The position numbers and the translations under genes are program-made. Below the pieces are notes generated by a model. That model saw only the letters and a program-made list of their open reading frames with translations, was not told where the DNA came from and did no database searches. 64,000 nt of DNA, from NCBI GenBank assembly GCA_020882975.1, contig JAHRFD010000001.1, positions 228,336 through 292,335 of the forward strand. The letters are read 5' to 3'. The stretch is from Microcoleus sp. EPA2 (GTDB lineage Bacteria; Cyanobacteriota; Cyanobacteriia; Cyanobacteriales; Microcoleaceae). Shown here piece after piece: positions 52,841 to 63,384 of this stretch (position 1 is the first letter of the stretch; every line of letters begins with the position of its first letter).

Positions 52841-55827
52841 CCTTGTACAGGTCGGACGATGGCGGGTTTATTAATAGCTTGAGGCTGAAATAGTGCTTTG
52901 AGTGCTGCGTCCAGATTTTCGGCCATGACAATGCGGTTTTCGTAGGCAACAATGACTCTTACTAAAGTGGGCAAACTGTTGCGCTCGGCTTCTAAGTACA
53001 GAGGTTCAACGTAGAGTAAAGATTGTTCGATGGGAATGACTAATAAATTTCCTTGAATTGCTTTTGAACCTTGGCGATTCCACAGAGATATTTGTTCGGA
53101 AATAACTGGCTCTTGGTTGATTAAAGCTTCTATTTGTTCTGGACCATAAACTAATCGCTGTTTGGGAAATTGATACAGTAGTAATTTTCCGTAATCCCCC
53201 TTATCGGATCTACCCGCAATCCAAGCAATTAAATTGTTCCTACCGACAGGGGTAAATGGCAGTAACAAAATAAATTCTTCTGATTTTTCTGTCGGCAGTT
53301 TCGTAATCAAATAATAGGGTGCTACTGGTTGCTGTTCGCTGCCGTAAATTTCATTGGGAATTCGCCATAAGTCCTCTCGATTGTAAAATACTTGAGGGTC
53401 TTCCATGTGATAGGTTAACAGGCGTTCGGATTGAACGCTCAATAAATCTGCTGGGTATCTGAGATGTTTGCGGAGAGCCGGAGGCATTTTGTCAAGAGGT
53501 TTGAAGAGTGCTGGAAAAATAGCCATCCAACTGTTGATTATCGGGTCTGAGGGGTTGGCAACGTAGAAGTCTACAGAGCCGTTGTAGGCATCAATGACTA
53601 TTTTTACCGAGTTGCGGATGTAGTTGAATTGATTTTTTCCGGGATCGGAATAGGGATAACGATCGCTGGTAGTGTAGGCATCGATAATCCAGTAAAGATA
53701 GTTGGGGTAATTCTGATTTATTGAGGGGGTAAACTGGATATTTTTTTGAGTTGTATTGGGTGCTTTTTTTTGTAAATTAGTGGGGGTAATCTGGGCGTTG
53801 ACTACTACTAAGTATGGGTCTGAATCGTAGCGTAAAAAAGGAGCGATCGCTCGTACTCTTTTGTTAATATTTCGGCGGTACAACAACTTAGTTTGTGGTG
53901 TAAAATTGCGGGTGAAAGCTATTTGCCAATTTTTGAGATAATTAGCAAATAACCAGCGTCTCCACAGAGAGTCTATGGCAATTCCGCCTTTACCACTGTA
54001 TGTATTGTAAACATTTTCTTCACCGCTGGGGTAGTCAAATTCTTTAACTTTGCTAGGTGCCATTACGTCGGTATCGGTGACTTCGCCGTAATAAATGCGG
54101 GGGTGCCCGATGGGTATACTGGCTCGAAGGCGATCGCTATTGATGTCTAAAGCCGTCTTCCCCGTTGTTTCAACTCCAATATCTTTGACAAAATAATCTG
54201 GTAAACCGCCGGCACCGATAGTATTGACGGGAGAAAGAGTAAAGCCATAACCGTGAGTGTATACCAGGTTTTCGTTAACCCAAGTTTGAGCTTCGGGACT
54301 AACTGCTGTGTAGTCTAATTCTCTAGCTGCGAGAATGACTTGTTGGGTGTCGGCATCTTGTTTTTGGGTTTTTTGGTTTTTAACTGTGTAGCGATCGATA
54401 TCAGCATCTAAGAATTTATAATAAGGTCTAATTTGTTGCAACTGCCGGTTGGTTTGCAGTAGAGGCAGTTTGTCCCACAGGCGGATATTGCTGATGGTAA
54501 GCTGATTTTTTTCCAAGTCTTTATAGCTTAATTTACCTTCTGGATCGAAAGTTTTTATTTCGATTTTGTTGAGATCGAAGGCTTGTTGAGTAAAAGTAAT
54601 ACTTCTCTGAATATATGGTCTTTCTTTGGCTATTTCGTTGGGGTTGACAATTAACAGTTGGATGATTACTGGCAGTAAATAAATTAAGGATAAACAGCTT
54701 ATAACCAAACTAAGGACTAGGGATTTAAAGCGGTTACTTTTAATCTTTAATTTACCGACGAACCAGAGCATAAGAAGTGCGATGGCGATCGCCATAATAC
54801 TGGCAAATCCATAGGATGGCAGTCGCACTGTGACATCAGCATAATTAGCCCCGTAAGTAACGTCTCCCCGCGAGTACAGCAATTCGTAACGAGCTAGCCC
54901 ATAGAGGAAGGCGATGGCTAGCATCAACAGTGAGCCTAAGCCATACAAGTGTCGCTGTTGCGATCGGGAAAACGTCAACAAGATTCCTTGACTCAAGCTG
55001 TTTGCAGATAGTAAATAGGTAAAAGTGCTAGATACTAAACTATACAAAAATACTACTGTTAGTGAGAAGGCGCACAATTCTAATATGGGCAGAATAAATA
55101 CATAAAAGCTAATATCTTGATTAAAAATAGGGTCGGTGGTGTTAAATTTAATGGGGTGGAAATAGAGCAAGACTTTTGTCCAGCGACTGGCGGTAATTAT
55201 GCCGATCGCCAAACTGAGAAAAAAGGCGATCGCCCGCAGCCAAAAATCCGGCTTAATTGTCATGGCTAACATCAGTCCCAGCAGTAAGCCCAAGTGCCAC
55301 CAATGAGAAAATAACTGCACGCAGAGCTGCCCGATGGACTCAAATCCCAAATTAATTGGCCCGGCAGGCAGTGCGCTGGCTATACTGAAATCCGCGAGGC
55401 TAGCTGCTGCTAACAGCCCGCAATGAATTACCATCAAACCTGCGATCGCGCTCAATCCGAATAAGCATAACAGCAACCAGGGAAATGCCTGTCGAGCTTG
55501 AGACAGAGATAATTGATAATTCTGCTCCGTTTTTGTTAGATTTAAGGAAGCAAATAACGCCCCCGAATTCGGCGACTTGGTTTCCTGAGTGGGATGTTTG
55601 AGGCTGCGGGCTAAAGCTAAATTCCCCATCAAAAAAACAGCAGAAATAGCAGTGGGAATTACCCCTAGCAACCCTTGAGTTTTCAGTCTCAACAGCAAAA
55701 CCTGAAGATATCCAACTTCCTGAAACCACAGAATTTCTGCTACCAACCTGGTAACTAACTCCATCACCAGCCCTAGGCTCGCAATCAGTAGAATTATTTG
55801 ATAAATTCGCCTGTTCAAAGTCATCAT
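52819..55827 (-). CDS. UPF0182 family membrane protein
   Basis: 1002 residues from ATG 55827 (a TTG lies two codons upstream). N-terminal half with about seven membrane helices (VLLLRLKTQGLLGVIPTAIS, LLLCLFGLSAIAGLMVIHCG, FWLRAIAFFLSLAIGIITAS, FYVFILPILELCAFSLTVVF). The large soluble half has the UPF0182 blocks SNIRLWDKLPLLQTNRQLQQ, YVKDIGVETTGK-type and FLRYDSDPYLVVVN. The family is widespread in actinobacteria and cyanobacteria without assigned function. Convergent with the previous gene. Confidence 0.9.
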   Translation of the reverse strand: MMTLNRRIYQIILLIASLGLVMELVTRLVAEILWFQEVGYLQVLLLRLKTQGLLGVIPTAISAVFLMGNLALARSLKHPTQETKSPNSGALFASLNLTKTEQNYQLSLSQARQAFPWLLLCLFGLSAIAGLMVIHCGLLAAASLADFSIASALPAGPINLGFESIGQLCVQLFSHWWHLGLLLGLMLAMTIKPDFWLRAIAFFLSLAIGIITASRWTKVLLYFHPIKFNTTDPIFNQDISFYVFILPILELCAFSLTVVFLYSLVSSTFTYLLSANSLSQGILLTFSRSQQRHLYGLGSLLMLAIAFLYGLARYELLYSRGDVTYGANYADVTVRLPSYGFASIMAIAIALLMLWFVGKLKIKSNRFKSLVLSLVISCLSLIYLLPVIIQLLIVNPNEIAKERPYIQRSITFTQQAFDLNKIEIKTFDPEGKLSYKDLEKNQLTISNIRLWDKLPLLQTNRQLQQIRPYYKFLDADIDRYTVKNQKTQKQDADTQQVILAARELDYTAVSPEAQTWVNENLVYTHGYGFTLSPVNTIGAGGLPDYFVKDIGVETTGKTALDINSDRLRASIPIGHPRIYYGEVTDTDVMAPSKVKEFDYPSGEENVYNTYSGKGGIAIDSLWRRWLFANYLKNWQIAFTRNFTPQTKLLYRRNINKRVRAIAPFLRYDSDPYLVVVNAQITPTNLQKKAPNTTQKNIQFTPSINQNYPNYLYWIIDAYTTSDRYPYSDPGKNQFNYIRNSVKIVIDAYNGSVDFYVANPSDPIINSWMAIFPALFKPLDKMPPALRKHLRYPADLLSVQSERLLTYHMEDPQVFYNREDLWRIPNEIYGSEQQPVAPYYLITKLPTEKSEEFILLLPFTPVGRNNLIAWIAGRSDKGDYGKLLLYQFPKQRLVYGPEQIEALINQEPVISEQISLWNRQGSKAIQGNLLVIPIEQSLLYVEPLYLEAERNSLPTLVRVIVAYENRIVMAENLDAALKALFQPQAINKPAIVRPVQGATPALN

Positions 55828-56013
55828 CTTCAACTTCTCGCCACTATCAATATCTGCCGCAGTTCATCGGGGTGAATCTACGGTTAAATATTTCCTTTTT
55901 TTATTTTTTCAATAAGTATAGAGCGCAAATTTTCTGTTACTGTCAATAACTGCTCGGCCCTAAAAAACAAGGATTAGCTATTGACTTCGGCGTTTTTTTA
56001 TGGTATATTTTAG

Positions 56014-56063
56014 ATAATGGGAGTGGTGGCAAAAATAAAAAAAATTGCCACCACTCCCATTAT
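56014..56063. other. 19-bp perfect inverted repeat
   Basis: ATAATGGGAGTGGTGGCAA (56014-56032), 12-base A-rich loop, and its exact complement (56045-56063). No T-run follows on either strand, so it is not a classic terminator. It is in the gap 55828-56211 between UPF0182 and hemA (both on the minus strand), which shows no gene. Confidence 0.7.
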
Positions 56064-56173
56064 TTGATAATAGGTGATGAATTGGGGAAAGTCAAGCGTT
56101 TAAGCTTAAAAAAATGACGATTTTTTTTTATTTTAATTCAAAAAAAATAAGCATCAAAACCAGAGGGAAATAA

Positions 56174-56194
56174 TCCCCAGGCAGAGCCTGGGAA
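56174..56194 (-). terminator. Hairpin just after hemA
   Basis: On the minus strand a CCCAGGC/GCCTGGG stem with a 3-nt loop, 18 bases beyond the hemA stop, then an AT-rich TTATTT. Likely terminator of hemA. Confidence 0.6.
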
Positions 56195-56211
56195 TTAGGG
56201 CAAAAAATCAA

Positions 56212-57504
56212 CTAGCTATACTGCTGATTGACATCCACATCCAAATTAAAGAGTGTTTGTAAAGTCTGCATTGCTTGTCGGCGTGCCTCAATATCTTGCT
56301 GAGCGCGTAATTGCACCATGGGGTCGTGTAAAATTTTATTTACAATCCCTCTTGTTAAAGATTCAATCACATCTTGATGTTTCTCGGAAAACTCTGAACC
56401 TAAACGCGATAAAGCTTTTTCTAACTCTTGTTCCCGAATCAATTCTATCTTATCCCGCAAACAGCTAATAGTCGGAACAGTTTCCAGGCTGCGCCACCAA
56501 ACATCAAAAGCTTCTACTTCTTGTTCGAGTATGCCTTCAGCTTCCATTGCCATTTTGCGGCGGGTTTCGTGATTTTGAGCTACCACAGCTTTTAAGTCGT
56601 CTACATTAAATGACTTGACATTGGTCAGTTCTTTTACATCAGAATCGACGTTGCGGGGGACAGAAATGTCCACCAACATCAAAGGGCGATCGGGTTCTAA
56701 GACGGTTGCTAATTTAGCTTTATTTAAGAGCGGATCGGTAGCAGCGGTGCTGGTAAAAACCAAGTCGGAACTAGCAATTACCGACATCATTTCCGAAAGC
56801 TGATATAAATGTAAGGTAGCATCTTTAAACAGGCTGGCTAATTCTTCTGCACCACGGAGCGATCGATTGACGATCGCAATATGGCCAGCTCCTTTGGAAA
56901 GCAAATGCTGCACCAAAAGTCTGGACATTTTACCAGCACCGATAATCGCAATCCGGCTGGTGGCTAAATGCTGACCTTTGAGTTGAGCCAGTTCCGCCGC
57001 CGCCGAAGAAATGGAAACCGCACCAGTACCAATACTGGTTTCTGTGCGAACACGTTTCCCTGCTGTCATGGCTTGCTTGAGCAAGCGCTCCAAAATTCGA
57101 CCTACGCCTTTATACTGCTGAGCGAGTTTGTGAGTTTGTTTCACCTGAGCCAAAATTTGCCCTTCTCCGAGAACCAAACTGTCAAGACCAGAAGCAACTC
57201 GCATCAGGTGCATTACCGCATCTTCGTGGAGTAAGATGAACAGGTGAGGTCGCAAAGACTGTAAAGGAACTTTACTGCATTCTGAAAGGAATTGAGTAAC
57301 TTCCCGGACACCAGGTTCCGACTCGGTGGTAACAATATAAATTTCTAAGCGGTTGCAAGTGCTGAGAATAGCAACCTCTTGAATATGTGGGTAGCTACGC
57401 AATTGGGCTATAGCCCCTTCAATCTTCTGTTCTGGAATGCTCAGTTTTTCGCGAACTTCAACCGGCGCTGTTTTGTGGCTAAGACCTACAACTGCAATAT
57501 TCAT
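56212..57504 (-). CDS. hemA: Glutamyl-tRNA reductase
   Basis: 430 residues. First step of tetrapyrrole synthesis: reduces Glu-tRNA to glutamate-1-semialdehyde with [21 protein letters not shown], the active-site Cys in [28 protein letters not shown]-site [17 protein letters not shown] and [11 protein letters not shown] are clear. A C-terminal helix dimerises. glpX is directly upstream (200 bases), a gene pair often seen in cyanobacteria. It sits beside genes for photosynthetic carbon use. Confidence 0.96.
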   Translation of the reverse strand: MNIAVVGLSHKTAPVEVREKLSIPEQKIEGAIAQLRSYPHIQEVAILSTCNRLEIYIVTTESEPGVREVTQFLSECSKVPLQSLRPHLFILLHEDAVMHLMRVASGLDSLVLGEGQILAQVKQTHKLAQQYKGVGRILERLLKQAMTAGKRVRTETSIGTGAVSISSAAAELAQLKGQHLATSRIAIIGAGKMSRLLVQHLLSKGAGHIAIVNRSLRGAEELASLFKDATLHLYQLSEMMSVIASSDLVFTSTAATDPLLNKAKLATVLEPDRPLMLVDISVPRNVDSDVKELTNVKSFNVDDLKAVVAQNHETRRKMAMEAEGILEQEVEAFDVWWRSLETVPTISCLRDKIELIREQELEKALSRLGSEFSEKHQDVIESLTRGIVNKILHDPMVQLRAQQDIEARRQAMQTLQTLFNLDVDVNQQYS

Positions 57505-57539
57505 ATCTGTGATTTGTCACTATTTTTTTTACTGGTCAA

Positions 57540-57700
57540 CAGTCACCTGTCATTAGTGTTTAGTTTATCGCTAATTGCTAATAACTGGTGACTGTCAACA
57601 GTCAACTGTCAACAAGCCAACAGCATAATGTTGGCTATTAACACTCAAAAGTTAACAGCCAACAGTCCCCAGGCAAAAGCCAACAGTTAACTGTTAATTA
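57540..57700. repeat. Simple intergenic repeats (CAACAGTCAACTGT type)
   Basis: Tandem CAACAGTCAACTGTCAAC-like units with a GCCAACA/TGTTGGC hairpin. Fills the glpX-hemA spacer. Confidence 0.45.
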
Positions 57701-57704
57701 ATGA

Positions 57705-58742
57705 CTAATTTAATTGCAGAGATTTCGGCTGGTCAAACATATGGATTGTATCCACAAACCGAGCAGTCTTGGACTGAGAAGAAATTACCAAACTTTCAGT
57801 ACGAGCGCCGCCACCAAAGAAGCGAACTCCATCCATCAGCGTTCCGGGAGTAATTCCGCAAGCTGCAAACAGAACTGTTTCCCCAGATGCCAATTCTTCA
57901 GCATTGTAAATCTTGTCTGGGTCTGTGATGCCCATTTCTTTAAGTCGAGCGATATTGCTCTCTTTACTTTCACCGATCAAACCAGTTTTCACAACAGCCG
58001 GATCGTAAATCAACTGCCCTTGGAAGTGACCGCCCAAACAGCGCATGGCTGCTGCTGAAATCACACCTTCCGGTGCTGCACCAATACCCATAAGTGCGTG
58101 GATATTAGAACCAGAAAACGCGCAAGAAATTGCTGCTGAGACGTCGCCGTCGCTGATCAGTCGAACTCTTGCACCCGCTTGCCGAATTTCATTAATTAAA
58201 TCTTTGTGCCGAGGGCGGTCCATCACCACTACCACCAAATCCTCAACACTGCGGCCGAGACAATCAGAGATAATTTTGAGGTTTTGGGTTGGTGTCTTAC
58301 GAATATCTACATGATTTTTGGCAGCCGCAGGAGCAGCCAATTTGTTCATGTAGAAATCGGGAGCAGCAAACAAACCACCTTTTTCGGAGATTGCTAAAAC
58401 TGCCATGGAACCGTTTTGACCGTAAGCCACTAGGTTAGTACCTTCGCAGGGGTCAACAGCGATGTCAATTTCGATCAATTCATCTATGTTGCAGACCTCT
58501 TGGGCATCTTCGCGAGTACAAATACCCACTTGTTCGCCGATATAAAGCATGGGTGCGTCGTCGCGTTCCCCTTCACCGATCACGATGCGACCGCGCATAT
58601 GAATTTTGTTCATCCGCTCGCGCATGGCTTCTACAGCCACTCTGTCGGCTTCATCTTTCTCGCCTTTGCCCATCAATCGAGCTGAGGCGATAGCTGCCTG
58701 CTCAACTACTTCGATAATCTCTAAACCGATTGCATTGTCCAC
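57705..58742 (-). CDS. glpX: Class II fructose-1,6-/sedoheptulose-1,7-bisphosphatase
   Basis: 345 residues, GTG start. [16 protein letters not shown] and [14 protein letters not shown] are the metal and substrate motifs, and [15 protein letters not shown] and [15 protein letters not shown] follow. In cyanobacteria this dual enzyme serves the Calvin cycle. Cysteines such as C112-region and those late in the chain may make it redox-sensitive, as in other cyanobacterial F/SBPases. Upstream of hemA on the same strand. Confidence 0.95.
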   Translation of the reverse strand: MDNAIGLEIIEVVEQAAIASARLMGKGEKDEADRVAVEAMRERMNKIHMRGRIVIGEGERDDAPMLYIGEQVGICTREDAQEVCNIDELIEIDIAVDPCEGTNLVAYGQNGSMAVLAISEKGGLFAAPDFYMNKLAAPAAAKNHVDIRKTPTQNLKIISDCLGRSVEDLVVVVMDRPRHKDLINEIRQAGARVRLISDGDVSAAISCAFSGSNIHALMGIGAAPEGVISAAAMRCLGGHFQGQLIYDPAVVKTGLIGESKESNIARLKEMGITDPDKIYNAEELASGETVLFAACGITPGTLMDGVRFFGGGARTESLVISSQSKTARFVDTIHMFDQPKSLQLN

Positions 58743-59431
58743 GAACTATATCCTCCCAACTGAGTCCTGCGTGCCTTGTGCTTTTTTTGCACTCCCAGCA
58801 ATCAAGTTTATCAGAGGCGGGGATCTGTGCGAGCGTAAGTCTTGAGTTAGTTTGTGTTAACTTTTGCTTCTTGCAGACCCGACAGTGGGAAAATGATCCA
58901 TAGGAGAGTGGGAGAGAGTGGAAAAACCTGAGCCATCTTGGGCGATCGTCGGTATTGACTCAGCCTCCTGCGTGGTTGGCTGCGATTGGTTGGGGAGTTT
59001 TAGAGCTAGCACCTAGCTAGCGCATAAATAGACAAAGTGGTACACTCGTAAACAAACCTTTACTTGATTGAGTCATCAAGAAATACAGTGTTCCGATCGA
59101 ACAATGCTTTTATCTATAAAAACCAAGCTAAAACTAAACAAGAGTCAAACAAGGGTTATGAGCTAACACGCTGGCCTAGGGAGGTTTACTTATAATTGGG
59201 GGCTAGCTAGTTGGAGTAATCTTTATAAAAATGGATAGAAGCCCAAAAAGATAGCCCTACTAAAAATGTCGGCTCTAAATCTTGAGGCGTTTAAAAAAAT
59301 TAACATTAAATTGACCGGGATTAGATTATTCTCAATTTTGAGAAAACGAAATAAATAAATATCAAACATTTGCCAAAAATGTTTTTCTTGACACGATAGA
59401 GGTAAATTTAATGAGGAGGGAACCCTAAAAA
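58743..59431. other. Longest gene-free spacer (689 bases)
   Basis: Divergent promoters of glpX and the CBS-CP12 gene must lie here. A GCTAGC/GCTAGC hairpin is at 59005-59021. A run of AT-rich sequence precedes the SD AGGAGGG at 59414. No conserved RNA recognised. Confidence 0.45.
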
Positions 59432-60049
59432 ATGATGATGAAAGCCCAAGATATTATGACCACAGACGTTGTTACCATTCGCGGTTCGGCAACTGTTGCC
59501 GAAGCAGTAGCGATGATGAACGAGCTGTGTTTGCGGGCGTTGATTGTGGAACGCCGCCACGAACAAGATGCCTACGGGATTGTGACTGAAACGGATATTG
59601 TCTATAAAGTAGCAGCCTACGGAGTAGACCCGAAAAAAGTCCGCGTCTTTGAGATTATGACTAAGCCGTGTATTACGGTGAATCCTGACTTGGGCGTGGA
59701 ATATGTGGCTCGGTTGTTCGCCAATACCCGCATCCGTCGGGCGCCGGTCATCAAAGACAAGCTAGTTGGCATTATTTCGGTAACGGATATATTGACAAAA
59801 AGCGATTTTTTGGAGAAGCCGAAGAGTCTTGTATTTGAGGAAGAAATAGAAAAGGCGATCGCCGATGCCAGAACTATTTGTGCCGAAAAAGGTGTGACTT
59901 CTAGAGAGTGCGCGGTAGCTTGGGATATTGTAGAGGAAATGCAGGCTGAGGCTTCTCACCAGCGATCGCAGAAGCTGGACAAAACGGCTTTTGACGAGTA
60001 TTGCGACGAGAATCCAGACGCGGCTGAAGCTCGGATGTACGACAGCTAA
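59432..60049 (+). CDS. CBS-CP12 fusion protein
   Basis: 205 residues; three ATGs (59432, 59435, 59438) with AGGAGGG upstream. Residues ~5-60 and ~70-125 are two CBS domains (IMTTDVVTIRGSATVAEAVA; IMTKPCITVNPDLGVEYVAR), an adenine-nucleotide sensor pair. Residues ~140-205 are a CP12 domain: ADARTICAEKGVTSRECAVA, AWDIVEEMQAEASHQR, YCDENPDAAEARMYDS. The N-terminal Cys pair (C150, C160) and C191 remain, but the last Cys of the C-terminal pair is Ala200. CP12 inhibits GAPDH and PRK in the Calvin cycle. CBS-CP12 fusions are known; this one should sense AMP/ATP rather than redox alone. Confidence 0.9.
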   Translation: MMMKAQDIMTTDVVTIRGSATVAEAVAMMNELCLRALIVERRHEQDAYGIVTETDIVYKVAAYGVDPKKVRVFEIMTKPCITVNPDLGVEYVARLFANTRIRRAPVIKDKLVGIISVTDILTKSDFLEKPKSLVFEEEIEKAIADARTICAEKGVTSRECAVAWDIVEEMQAEASHQRSQKLDKTAFDEYCDENPDAAEARMYDS

Positions 60050-60158
60050 GTTAGTGCGATCAGAAAGGTTGTTTACCGGGCTGTAATTGGTGTATTTTTG
60101 TCTATCAAACCGCTTATAAAAACCTAGGCAAACCAGGGTAAGCTCTGCGGTATAAGCT

Positions 60159-60667
60159 TTAAACGTTCTTTCTTAGTGATTGCGCCTCCTCGCCTTGAGG
60201 CGTGACCAAGAAACTCCAGTTAGAAACGCTATAATAATCACAGCGACGTGATATTACAGCCGAACGTTTGATCTTTTTATTCAGTTGGTTCCACTCGCTC
60301 CAAACGTGCTTTTCCGGGTTCATCTCGGAATAGGCGGTTAAGGAGCGAGGTATTTTTTCACTCTTATTCATGGCCCTGCGAGCAATCACCAGTGCAGCCG
60401 ATTCGTCGCTAGCTAAGCCATACATTAGGCCGCACTGATCACGCCATTTGCATGGCGCTTATTGATGCCGTAGGTTTGCTGTAAGTGTGTGTTCCAGTCG
60501 GACTTCTTGAATTGTGTACTTAAAAGTAAGTGGTTGACTGTTTCAATACTTGCAGCCCTGAAAATTGGGGCGTAAGCTTCCAAGAACATCTCGAAATCTG
60601 TAAATCCAAGTTCGTTGAGTTCATCTGCTGGCGTGGGCAAGCCTTTACAATAAGTTAAGGTAGCCAT
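60159..60667 (-). pseudogene. Broken transposase-like (TnpB/IS1341 type) gene, two fragments
   Basis: Fragment 1 (60425-60667) begins ATLTYCKGLPTPADELNELG and includes LLSTQFKKSDWNTHLQQTYG, INKRHANGVIS, which I recall from N-termini of a cyanobacterial TnpB-like family. Fragment 2 (60159-60425) reads YGLASDESAALVIARRAMNK and HVWSEWNQLNKKIK, like the C-terminal part of such proteins. The central part is missing. A different subfamily from the TnpB at 21316. Assignment rests on memory. Confidence 0.5.
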
Positions 60668-60939
60668 TGATTCGACCTCTCAATGCGGTTGCATCCTAGT
60701 ATATTAATCGCTTCGCGCAGGATTTGCAAGTTTTTCAATGAGTTTCTTTTATTTCCGAAACGTCGCTGGCGAGGTCTTTTTCAAAGGTTGCACCTTCTCT
60801 TTTGATCGAAATCATCAACGCTAATTAGTCTGTTCGTCAATTTACCGATAATTTAGTAACTAAAACCTAGGTAAATCTAGGTAAAATGTCAACTGCTGTG
60901 AACCCGGTTTCTGGCTATCCCTGCGTAAGTCGCGATCGA

Positions 60940-61725
60940 TCAAAATTCGACAATTACCGGGGTGTGGTCGCTGGGTTTGATCAGTTTCCTAGGATGAATA
61001 TCTATGGTGCAGTTTTTGGCTTTTTCGTAGAGAGACAAGCTGAGATAGTGGTGGTCAATTCTCCAGCCTTTGTTGCGAGCAAAGGAGGCGGCACGATAGT
61101 CCCACCAGCTATAATGGCCACCTTCTGAGGTGAATTTACGAAAGGGGTCACTCAATCCTAATTCTATGATTTCTGTGAGTGCGAGGCGCTCTGGGACTGA
61201 TAAGCCGGCGGAGTTAGCACAAGCTTTGGGGTCGTAAATATCTCGATCGCCCGGAACGATATTAAAGTCTCCACAAATGCACAAATTAGGTGATTTGTCA
61301 AGAGCAATTTTCAAGTATTTGTGTAACAATTTCAGCCAATGTAACTTGTATTCATATTTCTGGGAACCCACTTCTGAACCGTTGGGAACATATACGGAAA
61401 TAATACAAATATCGTCGATGATGCCGGTGATGAGGCGTTTTTGTTCGTCAAAAGTGCCGACGATTTCCTCACCGAGAATGGGTGAAAATCCGGCGCTAAC
61501 TTGCTGCATGGGAACTCGACTCAAAATCGCCACACCATTGTAGGATTTTTGGCCGGAGATGTAACAGTGGTAGCCGATGTCGAGAAAGGGTTGCAGAGGA
61601 AAATCTGTGTCTATAACTTTGGTTTCTTGCAGACACAAAACTTCTACAGGGTTTGCTTGCAGCCAGTTAATGACGTGTTCGATGCGGGTGCGGATTGAGT
61701 TGACGTTCCAGGTGGCGATTTTCAC
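60940..61725 (-). CDS. xth: Exodeoxyribonuclease III
   Basis: 261 residues, GTG start (MKIATWNVNSIRTRIEHVI). Metal and catalytic motifs: WNVNSIR, LCLQETKV, SVYVPNGS, GDFNIVPGDRDIYDP, WWDYRAASF and DHTPVIVEF. AP endonuclease and 3'-5' exonuclease of base-excision repair. The family B-like 'aacccggtttctgg' relic lies in the spacer after its stop. Confidence 0.93.
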   Translation of the reverse strand: MKIATWNVNSIRTRIEHVINWLQANPVEVLCLQETKVIDTDFPLQPFLDIGYHCYISGQKSYNGVAILSRVPMQQVSAGFSPILGEEIVGTFDEQKRLITGIIDDICIISVYVPNGSEVGSQKYEYKLHWLKLLHKYLKIALDKSPNLCICGDFNIVPGDRDIYDPKACANSAGLSVPERLALTEIIELGLSDPFRKFTSEGGHYSWWDYRAASFARNKGWRIDHHYLSLSLYEKAKNCTIDIHPRKLIKPSDHTPVIVEF

Positions 61726-62028
61726 GATGATAGTTTAAGGTACGCAAGTCTAATCTGCAATGGCGATCGACTGAACGCTTGGTTTGAGCTTTCAGAACAA
61801 AAATATCATATCACCTCCTGTACCATCCTGAGTGAAGAGGGAGTCCGCCCTGTTGCAGAACAATTAAAGGTGCTTGTGGGGTATCAACCCCCAGATTGAG
61901 CAACCTCTACTTGGGAAATCAAACTCGACAAATTTGAAGAATATAAACACCTCAACTGCGACAGGGCCTTGGTTGTGTTAGATTGAGCGTAATTATTGTG
62001 AACTCTTCTCCTCCGGCGCGTCAGACAA
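61726..62028. other. Spacer between divergent xth and ctp genes
   Basis: 303 bases with no gene. TTGTGTTAGATTGAGCGTAA near 61973 could serve as a promoter region for the protease gene. Nothing else recognised. Confidence 0.35.
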
Positions 62029-63384
62029 ATGGTTATCACAAAACGAGGGCTTGTTCTAAGTGCAGCAGCGGTGGTACTCACTGCTGTAACTCTTGCCAAC
62101 ACTGGTTGCAGTTCTAAATCTCTGGCTTCTTTTAGGGGTAGTCCCAAAGAGTTGGTTGATGAAGTTTGGCAGATTATTGACAAAAGTTATGTTGATGGTA
62201 CTTTTAATCAGGTTGACTGGAAAGCAGTACGAAAGGATTATTTGAACCGGACCTATAGCAGTGATGAGGATGCTTATAAGGCCGTGCGGGAAATGCTCAA
62301 AAAGCTAGACGATCCTTATACTAGGTTCATGAACCCACAAGAGTTCAAAAATATGCAGGTTGATACTTCTGGAGAATTAACAGGAGTGGGAATTCAGTTG
62401 ACTCAGGATGAAAAAACTAAGAAATTAGTGGTGATTTCCCCCATTGAGGATACTCCGGCTTTTAAAGCGGGGATTCAAGCAAAAGATATTATTAGTAAAA
62501 TCGATGGCAAGAGTACCCAGGGGATGGATACGAATCAAGCGGTAAATTTGATTCGCGGTCAAGTTAATACTGAGGTGACACTGACTATTATCCGCAATAA
62601 TAAGGAAATAGAATTTAAGCTGAAACGGGCGAAGATTGAAATTCATCCGGTGCGTCATTCGGTGCAGAAAAGTCCGATGGGTGAAATCGGCTATATTCGC
62701 CTGAACCAGTTTAGTGCAAATGCGGGATCGGAAATGCGATCGGCAATTCAGGATTTGGAAAAGAAAAAAGTGACAGGCTATATTTTAGACCTGCGTTCTA
62801 ATCCGGGGGGGTTGTTGTACGGGAGTATTGAGATTGCTCGGATGTGGCTCCAAGAAGGTACGATTGTCTCTACGGTCGATCGAATCGGCGAGACGGATAG
62901 ACAAACTGCCAATAAAAAAGCGATTACTGACAAACCTTTAGTGATACTGGTAGACGGGGGTTCGGCCAGTGCTAGCGAGATTCTTTCCGGTGCTTTGCAG
63001 GACAACAAACGGGCGGTTTTGGTGGGAACAAAGACCTTTGGGAAAGGTTTAGTGCAGTCGGTACGTGGTGTGGGAAATGGTTCGGGTTTAGCTGTTACGA
63101 TCGCTAAATATTTTACTCCCAATGGGCGGGATATCAACCACTTGGGCATTGAACCGGATGTGAAAATTGAACTTACCGAAGCTCAAAAAGAGGAATTGAG
63201 GCGCGATCGGGATAAAATCGGTACGAATGCAGATCCGCAGTATGCAAAAGCTTTGGAAATTTTGACCAAGAAAGTGACTGGTCAAACAGTGAATCAGAAG
63301 GCTGAGTCGAAACCGAATGCTACGCCACCAAAAGCGACTGCGCCCCAGGCTAAGCCAAGTTCTGCACCGGCTAAATCTAAGTAA
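62029..63384 (+). CDS. C-terminal processing peptidase (S41)
   Basis: 451 residues. N-terminal export signal with Cys27 in LANTGCSS (weak lipobox), the tail domain, PDZ (GVGIQLTQDEKTKKLVVISP, GIQAKDIISKIDGKST), and the S41 catalytic core: ILDLRSNPGG, DGGSASASEILSGALQ (catalytic Ser) and GTKTFGKGLVQSV (catalytic Lys). Tail Ala/Pro/Lys-rich. In cyanobacteria three Ctp paralogues exist; CtpA matures photosystem II D1. The paralogue here cannot be fixed; CtpB or CtpC is likely given the length and tail. Acts in the lumen or periplasm. Confidence 0.9.
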   Translation: MVITKRGLVLSAAAVVLTAVTLANTGCSSKSLASFRGSPKELVDEVWQIIDKSYVDGTFNQVDWKAVRKDYLNRTYSSDEDAYKAVREMLKKLDDPYTRFMNPQEFKNMQVDTSGELTGVGIQLTQDEKTKKLVVISPIEDTPAFKAGIQAKDIISKIDGKSTQGMDTNQAVNLIRGQVNTEVTLTIIRNNKEIEFKLKRAKIEIHPVRHSVQKSPMGEIGYIRLNQFSANAGSEMRSAIQDLEKKKVTGYILDLRSNPGGLLYGSIEIARMWLQEGTIVSTVDRIGETDRQTANKKAITDKPLVILVDGGSASASEILSGALQDNKRAVLVGTKTFGKGLVQSVRGVGNGSGLAVTIAKYFTPNGRDINHLGIEPDVKIELTEAQKEELRRDRDKIGTNADPQYAKALEILTKKVTGQTVNQKAESKPNATPPKATAPQAKPSSAPAKSK

